Part shown: piece by piece, positions 59,105 to 64,000 of the stretch
Numbering within the stretch: the first letter of the stretch is position 1
Layout of the letters: every line of letters begins with the position of its first letter
NCBI GenBank assembly: GCA_031409515.1
Contig: JANNXJ010000022.1
Coordinates: forward strand, 1-64,000
From: SHZI01 sp031409515
Lineage (GTDB): Bacteria; Pseudomonadota; Gammaproteobacteria; Steroidobacterales; GCA-2729495
Length of the DNA: 64,000 nucleotides
Reading direction: 5' to 3'
The notes under the pieces: generated by a model
Told to the model about the DNA's origin: nothing
Database searches by the model: none
The model's input: only the letters and a program-made list of their open reading frames with translations
Program-made: the position numbers and the translations under genes

Positions 59105-60418
59105 ATGAGCACCAAGCCCGCTTTAGCCACCAAGGACGACTTCCGCGTTGCCGACATGAGCCTCGCCGCCTGGGGCAGGAAAGAAATCGCCATTGCGGAA
59201 ACCGAGATGCCGGGCCTCATGGCACTGTGCGAGGAGTTCGGCAAGTCGAAGCCTCTGAAGGGCGCCCGGATTGCCGGTTGCCTGCACATGACGATCCAGA
59301 CCGCCGTGCTGATCGAAACCCTGGTCAAGCTGGGGGCCAGTGTTCGCTGGTCATCCTGCAACATCTTCTCCACCCAGGACCATGCGGCGTCGGCGATTGC
59401 CGCCGCCGGCGTGCCGGTGTTCGCCTGGAAGGGCGAGACGGAGGAAGAGTACTGGTGGTGCGTCGAGCAGACGGTGCGGGGACCGGACGGCTGGGTGCCC
59501 AACATGATCCTCGATGACGGCGGCGACCTGACCGCTATCCTGCACGACAAGTACCCCGAACTGATGAAGGACGTTCGCGGCATCTCCGAGGAGACCACGA
59601 CGGGGGTCAGCCGCCTCTACGAAATGGCGACCGCAGGCCGGCTGATGTGCCCCGCCATCAACGTCAACGACTCCGTGACCAAGTCGAAGTTCGACAATCT
59701 CTACGGCTGCCGGGAGTCCCTGGTGGACGGCATCAAGCGCGCCACTGACGTGATGATCGCCGGCAAGATCGCCGTGGTAGCCGGCTACGGCGACGTGGGC
59801 AAGGGCTGCGCCCAGTCGCTGCGCGGCCTGGGTGCCACGGTGTGGATCACGGAAATCGATCCGATCAACGCGCTGCAGGCGGCCATGGAAGGCTACCGCG
59901 TGGTCACGATGGAACAGGCCGCCCCCAAGGCCGATATCTTTGTCAGCGCCACCGGCAATTTCGGCGTGATCAGCCACGATCATATGGCGAAGATGAAAGA
60001 CCAGGCTATCGTCTGCAACATCGGTCACTTCGACAGCGAGATCGACGTGGCATCGTTGCGCAAGCTCAAGTGGGAAAACATCAAGCCCCAGGTGGATCAC
60101 GTTATCTTCCCGGACGGCAAGCGGCTGATCCTGCTGGCAGAGGGACGCCTGGTTAACCTGGGCTGCGGCACGGGCCACCCGAGCTTTGTCATGTCGACGT
60201 CCTTCACCAACCAGGTCCTGGCGCAGATGGACCTCTGGCAGAACCCGACCAAGTACGAGAAGAAGGTTTATGTCCTGCCGAAGTATCTCGACGAGAAAGT
60301 CGCCCGGCTGCACCTGAAGAAGATCGGCGTCGAACTGACCACGCTGACCCAGAAGCAGGCCGACTACCTCCGCGTGCCCGTCGAGGGCCCCTACAAGCCG
60401 GACCACTACCGCTATTGA
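59105..60418 (+). CDS. ahcY: adenosylhomocysteinase
   Basis: Hydrolyses S-adenosylhomocysteine to adenosine and homocysteine, removing product inhibition from methyltransferases. Seen: CLHMTIQTAVLIETL, SSCNIFSTQDHAASAIAAAGVPVFAWKGET, NLYGCRESLVDGIKRATDVMIAGK, NAD site VVAGYGDVGKGCAQSLRGLG, and the C-terminal PDHYRY. 437 aa. Its presence indicates the one-step SAH route rather than Pfs/LuxS. The 58-nt gap after metK is too short for a SAH riboswitch. Confidence 0.98.
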   Translation: MSTKPALATKDDFRVADMSLAAWGRKEIAIAETEMPGLMALCEEFGKSKPLKGARIAGCLHMTIQTAVLIETLVKLGASVRWSSCNIFSTQDHAASAIAAAGVPVFAWKGETEEEYWWCVEQTVRGPDGWVPNMILDDGGDLTAILHDKYPELMKDVRGISEETTTGVSRLYEMATAGRLMCPAINVNDSVTKSKFDNLYGCRESLVDGIKRATDVMIAGKIAVVAGYGDVGKGCAQSLRGLGATVWITEIDPINALQAAMEGYRVVTMEQAAPKADIFVSATGNFGVISHDHMAKMKDQAIVCNIGHFDSEIDVASLRKLKWENIKPQVDHVIFPDGKRLILLAEGRLVNLGCGTGHPSFVMSTSFTNQVLAQMDLWQNPTKYEKKVYVLPKYLDEKVARLHLKKIGVELTTLTQKQADYLRVPVEGPYKPDHYRY

Positions 60419-60422
60419 GTCG

Positions 60423-61142
60423 ATGCTGCCGAAGTCCAGCGTCCCCGGCCTGATCCCCACCCTGAACAACACGGGGTGGATGACCGAGACGCTGGACGAC
60501 TACTCACTGGACTTCACCGAGTACGCCGGTATTCAGCAGGCGGAGTGCCTCGACATCGGCTGCGCCTACGGCGTGGCGACCCTGCCGGCGCTGGCGAAGG
60601 GCGCCCGCATTCTCGCCAGTGATCTCGAGCCCAGGCACCTGGCGATCCTCGCCGAGCGGGTTCCGCCAGCTGATCGCGCCCGCTTCCGCAGCCAGCCGGC
60701 CAGACTGCCGGATATCGACTTTCCGGCGGGCAGCTTCGGGGCGATTCTCTGCGCCCGGGCCCTGCATTTTCTCCTGGCCCGGGATATCGAAAGCACCGTC
60801 CGCAAGATGTTCGACTGGCTGCTGCCAGGCGGCCGGGCATTCCTGATCACAGACAGTCCCTACGCAGGGCCCTGGTGGCAAAGCGCGCCGGAATACGAGC
60901 GGCGCAAACGCGAGGGTTGCCCCTGGCCGGGGTTTGTCAGCAACTATCCTGCGCTTCTGCCAGCAGGCACCGATCCGTCGAAGCACTCCTCCTTTATTCA
61001 TCCCCTGGACCCCGACATCCTCAGCCGGGTCTGCCGGGAAGCCGGCTTCGAGGTGCTCGAGGCCCGGTTTCTCCGGGGTGGCACCCGCAGTGCGACGGGT
61101 CGGGAGCACGCGGGAGTCATCGCGATGAAGCCCGCCCTATAA
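60423..61142 (+). CDS. class I SAM-dependent methyltransferase, substrate unknown
   Basis: Begins 4 nt after the ahcY stop, so it is almost certainly co-transcribed with the SAM cycle. Motif I CLDIGCAYGVATL (residues 42-54), an acidic motif II (ILASDLEPRHLAIL), DFPAGSFGAILCARALHFLL (motif post-II/III) and WLLPGGRAFLITDSPYAGPWW are visible. 239 aa. The tryptophan-rich central part (WWQSAPEYERRKREGCPWPGF) may form the acceptor site. I cannot assign a substrate. Confidence 0.85.
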   Translation: MLPKSSVPGLIPTLNNTGWMTETLDDYSLDFTEYAGIQQAECLDIGCAYGVATLPALAKGARILASDLEPRHLAILAERVPPADRARFRSQPARLPDIDFPAGSFGAILCARALHFLLARDIESTVRKMFDWLLPGGRAFLITDSPYAGPWWQSAPEYERRKREGCPWPGFVSNYPALLPAGTDPSKHSSFIHPLDPDILSRVCREAGFEVLEARFLRGGTRSATGREHAGVIAMKPAL

Positions 61143-61229
61143 CGCGATCTTCGTCGCATTTTCGCCTCTGCCTCTGCTGGCCGGGGCGGTCCTTGCGAAA
61201 CCCATTCGATGGCGAGACGCAGCCCCGGC

Positions 61230-61235
61230 TATAGT
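61230..61235 (+). promoter_or_regulatory. possible -10 of cpdA (leaderless)
   Basis: TATAGT ends 6 nt before the cpdA ATG (61242). If it is used, transcription starts at or next to the A of the ATG, giving a leaderless mRNA. No Shine-Dalgarno precedes the ATG. A poor -35 (TTCGAT, 19-bp spacing) is the only candidate. The gap 61143-61241 holds no ORF. Confidence 0.35.
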
Positions 61236-61241
61236 TTCCCC

Positions 61242-61997
61242 ATGTCACTTCCCCTCCGCATCCTGCACATCACCGACCCCCACCTCCACGAGCACCGGGA
61301 CGCCCGGATGCGCGGTGTGAACACTGACGACACGCTGGTGGCCACGCTCAAGCAGGCCATGGCCGATGCGCGCCGTCCAGACGCAATCCTCGCCACGGGC
61401 GATCTCGTTCAGGACGAAACCCGGGGCGGCTATGAACGGTTTCGGGAGCTCACCGGCGGCCTGGGTTTGCCGGTGTACTGCCTGCCAGGAAACCATGACA
61501 CCCCCGACCTCATGCGAGAGGTGCTGTCCGAACCACCCTTCCAGTTCTGTGGGGTCGCACAGCACGGTGACTGGACGCTGGTGCTGCTGAGCAGTTTCGC
61601 CAGCAATGATGCCGGCGGCGTGCTGGCCGACCCGGAGCTGGAGTTTCTGGAACGGACCCTGGCGAGCCGCCCTTCAGGCCATTGCCTGATTGCCCTGCAC
61701 CACCAGCCGGTACCCATGGGCAGCCGCTGGCTCGACGGCGTCGCCCTGCGCAACGCGGACGAGTTCTTCCGGGTCTGCGACCGGCATACCCACGTCCGGG
61801 GCATCGTCTGGGGCCACGTCCATCAGGCCTCGGACCGGGAGCGGCGTGGAGTCCAGTTGATGAGCACACCCTCCACCTGTTCCCAGTTCAAGCCGGAATC
61901 TGAGCACTTTGCCCTGGACGCGCGCCCACCAGGCTACCGGTGGCTGAATCTCCACCCGGATGGCAGGATCAGTACATCAGTAGTCTGGGTTGCCTGA
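61242..61997 (+). CDS. cpdA: 3',5'-cyclic-AMP phosphodiesterase CpdA
   Basis: Calcineurin-type metallophosphoesterase of the class III cAMP phosphodiesterases. Metal motifs intact: ITDPHL (D12, H14), ATGDLVQD, LPGNHDTPD, LHHQPVPMGSRWLDG, and WGHVHQ. The extended MSTPSTCSQFKPESE segment near the C-terminus is typical of CpdA. ATG 61242 is the family start; an upstream GTG/ATG extension from 61209 is non-conserved. 251 aa. Its presence implies cAMP-Crp signalling. Confidence 0.92.
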   Translation: MSLPLRILHITDPHLHEHRDARMRGVNTDDTLVATLKQAMADARRPDAILATGDLVQDETRGGYERFRELTGGLGLPVYCLPGNHDTPDLMREVLSEPPFQFCGVAQHGDWTLVLLSSFASNDAGGVLADPELEFLERTLASRPSGHCLIALHHQPVPMGSRWLDGVALRNADEFFRVCDRHTHVRGIVWGHVHQASDRERRGVQLMSTPSTCSQFKPESEHFALDARPPGYRWLNLHPDGRISTSVVWVA

Positions 61998-62002
61998 ACT
62001 CA

Positions 62003-62929
62003 ATGGTCCTACCATCACGCCGGAGGCTGGCCTCTGCGCCGCTGGCCATGCTGGTCACGGCGGCAGCTTTCTGGACCCAGTCAGTCCCCGCCCTGCCCCT
62101 GTGGGAACTAACCGGCACCCGCAATCACATCATGGTGCTTGGCTCGATTCACCTGCTCCGCGCTGCTGACTACCCCCTGGCCCCCGCGATCAGACAGGCC
62201 TTTGATGAGGCGGACATCGTGCTCATGGAGATCGACATGGACGATCTCGATCCTGGGATCAGTGCGCAGACCATCGCCGCACTCGCCAGGGACGGCAAGG
62301 GGCGCCAGTTACAGGAATTGCTGGGCCCCAACGCCTGGCGGGCGGCGTCTGCCGAAGCGGGCAAACTGGGACTGGACCTGTCCTCCCTGGCCCCCTTTGA
62401 GCCCTGGTACGCCGCCATCGCCGTCACCCAGCTGCGCCTCGCCCAGCTCGGGTTCGACCAGTCTCTGGGCGTTGAAGCGCAACTGTCCACAGAGGCAAGA
62501 AAACGGGGCAAGGAGGTCCGCGGTCTCGAAACCCTGGAAGGTCAGCTGCGAACCCTCGACAACCTGTCACCAGACGCCCAGCGCGGCTTCCTCCAGACCA
62601 CCCTCGAGGAAGCTAGGGAAGCGGGCGAGGTGGCCGACGAGATGATCGCCGCATGGAAGACGGGGGACGTGGTGACGCTGGATGCAGACCTGCTCGAAAG
62701 CGTCCGCGAGCAGCCCGAGGTGTATCGGGCACTGATTGTTCAGCGCAACGAGAACTTTGCCCGCGCCATCGGTGGCCTTAAGGATGACTCGAAGGATTAC
62801 CTGATCGTCGTCGGGACCCTGCACCTGGTGGGCCCCGACAGCGTACTCAGCCTGCTGGGGCGCAAGGGCATACAGTCGAGACAGATTCCTGGCGGGCGAC
62901 CCGCAGCCAGCCCGGTAGACCGCCCCTAG
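62003..62929 (+). CDS. TraB/GumN family protein
   Basis: Member of the TraB/GumN family, thought to be related to Tiki-like metalloproteases. From ATG 62003 it has a signal peptide (APLAMLVTAAAFWTQSVPA) and then the family markers LWELTGTRNHIMVLGSIHLLRAADYPL (GxxH motif), ADIVLMEIDMDD, and near the C-terminus YLIVVGTLHLVGPDSVLSLLGRKG (second GxxH). 308 aa. Starts 5 nt after cpdA. Its TAG stop shares the palindrome CTAG with the stop of the convergent rubredoxin gene. Confidence 0.9.
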   Translation: MVLPSRRRLASAPLAMLVTAAAFWTQSVPALPLWELTGTRNHIMVLGSIHLLRAADYPLAPAIRQAFDEADIVLMEIDMDDLDPGISAQTIAALARDGKGRQLQELLGPNAWRAASAEAGKLGLDLSSLAPFEPWYAAIAVTQLRLAQLGFDQSLGVEAQLSTEARKRGKEVRGLETLEGQLRTLDNLSPDAQRGFLQTTLEEAREAGEVADEMIAAWKTGDVVTLDADLLESVREQPEVYRALIVQRNENFARAIGGLKDDSKDYLIVVGTLHLVGPDSVLSLLGRKGIQSRQIPGGRPAASPVDRP

Positions 62930-63090
62930 ACCTCGACCATCTCGAAATCTTCCTTGCCCGCTCCGCAGTCCGGACAGCGCCAGGACAGGGGAACATCCGA
63001 CCAGGCCGTGCCCGGCGCCAGCCCGGACTCGGGCGCACCGGCCCGCTCGTCGTACAGATAACCGCAGATCAGGCACATGTAGGTTTTCAT
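62926..63090 (-). CDS. rubredoxin
   Basis: 54-aa electron carrier with one Fe(Cys)4 site: C6, C9 in CLICG and C39, C42 in CPDCG, plus the family GLAPGTAWSDVPLSWRCPDCGAGKEDFE. ATG 63090 has AGGAAG about 10 nt upstream; the open frame extends upstream into the LON-domain gene. In aerobic gammaproteobacteria rubredoxin serves alkane hydroxylases or oxidative-stress enzymes, but no such partner or rubredoxin reductase is in the window. Confidence 0.95.
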   Translation of the reverse strand: MKTYMCLICGYLYDERAGAPESGLAPGTAWSDVPLSWRCPDCGAGKEDFEMVEV

Positions 63091-63104
63091 CGGGACAACG
63101 CTTC

Positions 63105-63698
63105 CTATGGCGATTTTTCGCGGCGTAATGGGCGGAGCATCGGTCGCAGGAACTGCAGAAGTTCGACCGGATCCGTGAGTTCGAGACAACGCTGCTTGTC
63201 GGCAGGTGGCATCGGCAGAATTTCTGCCAGCCTGCAGCCAACCCAGGCCGCGTCGTCGTAGCGCTTGTCGATGGCATCATAGAGCCCACCGAGATCGTTG
63301 ATCACGGAGGCGAGCAGCGTGGCCAAGGGGCGAAACTCCTCCGGCAGTGCCTCCCGGCGCAGTTCGGGCAACAGCTCAACATCGCCGAGGTAGAGACCGT
63401 CTGCCTGGCGGGAAACCCCAAGCAGGCGAAACTGCCGTTTCCCCTGGGCCGTGATTCCCAGGATGCCGTCGCTGCCCTGATGGAAGTCGATGATATGAGC
63501 GAAAGTGCCAATGGTGCTGGTTTCCACCGGGCCCGTCTCCCCGCCGCCGAGAATCAGCACGACACCAAAGTCCGAATCCTCCCGCAGGCAGCGACTGACC
63601 ATATCCAGGTAACGCGGCTCAAAGACGCGCAGGGGCAAGGGACCATCGGGAAACAGAACCGTGCTCAATGGGAACAGGGGAATAGCCGACAAGGTCAC
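63105..63698 (-). CDS. LON peptidase substrate-binding domain protein
   Basis: Stand-alone LON N-terminal (LON substrate-binding) domain without ATPase or protease parts: IPLFPLSTVLFPDGPLPLRVFEPRYLDMVSRCL, FGVVLILGGGETG, TIGTFAHIIDF, GITAQGKRQFRLLG, and CRLAEILPMPPADKQRCLEL. 197 aa, normal for this widely conserved but functionally unassigned family. Start overlaps the mpl stop by 4 nt (ATGA). Confidence 0.9.
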   Translation of the reverse strand: MTLSAIPLFPLSTVLFPDGPLPLRVFEPRYLDMVSRCLREDSDFGVVLILGGGETGPVETSTIGTFAHIIDFHQGSDGILGITAQGKRQFRLLGVSRQADGLYLGDVELLPELRREALPEEFRPLATLLASVINDLGGLYDAIDKRYDDAAWVGCRLAEILPMPPADKQRCLELTDPVELLQFLRPMLRPLRREKSP

Positions 63699-64000
63699 GG
63701 GCTCAAACCGAGCGCCTGACTCAACGCACCGTGGATGCCCTGAAAATCGCCGTTACTCATAATCACCACGGCATCCCCCGGATGCTTGCCCGCCACAATG
63801 CCAGCAATGATCGTTTCGGTATCCGGGCAAACCCGGATGCGGGGATCAGACCGAAACTCGGCATCCAGATCCCACTTGAGGCCGGCAGGGCGCAGAACCC
63901 AGGCCTGGTCCGCGGCGCCGAGCGCCGGACCCAGTGTCCCCTGGTAGATGCCGAGCTTCATGCTGTTGGAGCGCGGCTCGAAAACCGCAATGACCCGCCG
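63695..64000 (-). CDS. mpl: murein peptide ligase Mpl, C-terminal part
   Basis: Partial gene; the N-terminus lies beyond the window end. The visible 101 residues match the C-terminus of UDP-N-acetylmuramate:L-alanyl-gamma-D-glutamyl-meso-DAP ligase: RRVIAVFEPRSNSMKLG, ALGAADQAWVLRPAGLKWDLD, and GDAVVIMSNGDFQGIHGALSQAL. Mpl reattaches recycled murein tripeptide to UDP-MurNAc, which complements the mur genes in the dcw cluster. MurC is excluded because a full murC lies at 14718. Confidence 0.9.
   Translation of the reverse strand, partial: RRVIAVFEPRSNSMKLGIYQGTLGPALGAADQAWVLRPAGLKWDLDAEFRSDPRIRVCPDTETIIAGIVAGKHPGDAVVIMSNGDFQGIHGALSQALGLSP

Noticed and set aside
1..64000. CRISPR arrays, prophage, IS elements, tRNA or rRNA genes
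   Set aside because: No regular direct-repeat/spacer array, transposase, integrase, phage structural gene or tRNA cloverleaf was seen; the only short repeats are REP units and the kdsD tandem repeat.

Overview
The window is a dense, G+C-rich chromosomal segment from a gammaproteobacterium outside the Enterobacterales. The gene content (dcw cluster ending in lpxC, M23 peptidase-secA-mutT, sspAB next to petABC, ahcY rather than a Pfs nucleosidase) fits the Xanthomonadales/Nevskiales side of the class; this placement is inferred from gene order and protein similarity recalled by eye. Almost everything is core genome. I see no prophage, IS element, CRISPR array, tRNA or rRNA.

Region by region. 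1-3.8 kb (+): end of a type IV pilus operon (pilC, pilD), then coaE and zapD. 3.8-27.3 kb (-): the whole division/cell-wall cluster reads mraZ-rsmH-ftsL-ftsI-murE-murF-mraY-murD-ftsW-murG-murC-murB-ddl-ftsQ-ftsA-ftsZ, followed by lpxC, a divergent dciA, and M23 peptidase-secA-mutT. Most dcw genes overlap by 1-8 nt, and mraZ has a clear sigma-70 promoter with a 10-bp-periodic MraZ operator. 27.5-34 kb: dinB, a toxin-antitoxin pair, RNase P RNA, an unknown lipoprotein, rsmI, and lpoA-yraN-diaA. 33.7-39.1 kb (-): ibaG-murA, petABC (cytochrome bc1) and sspA-sspB. 39.2-45.6 kb (+): kdsD-kdsC-lptC-lptA-lptB-rpoN-hpf-rapZ, i.e. Kdo synthesis and LPS transport followed by the sigma-54 cluster, without mla genes at one end or ptsN between hpf and rapZ. 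45.6-50.6 kb: patatin-like lipase, peroxiredoxin, an antitoxin-toxin-antitoxin-like triad, an ADP/ATP-carrier-like transporter and an exported NAD(P)-binding protein. 50.6-57.7 kb (-): tkt-gap-pgk-gckA-pyk carbon metabolism. 57.8-62.9 kb (+): metK-ahcY-methyltransferase (SAM cycle), then cpdA and a TraB/GumN protein. 62.9-64 kb (-): mpl (cut by the window edge)-LON-domain protein-rubredoxin.

The genes work together mainly as an envelope programme: peptidoglycan precursor synthesis (mur, ddl, mraY), recycling (mpl), division (fts, zapD), lipid A/Kdo/LPS export (lpxC, kds, lpt) and secretion (secA).

The least ordinary items are: (1) a family of 22-bp REP-like palindromes whose GTAG end supplies the TAG stop codon of seven genes, including both members of three convergent pairs; (2) a 55-codon antitoxin paralogue, lacking the C-terminal part, coupled by an ATGA overlap behind a ParE-type toxin; (3) sspB, whose conserved N-terminus has no ATG/GTG/TTG start; (4) a 14-bp tandem repeat running into the kdsD start codon; and (5) an exported Rossmann-fold protein coupled to a nucleotide-carrier-like transporter.
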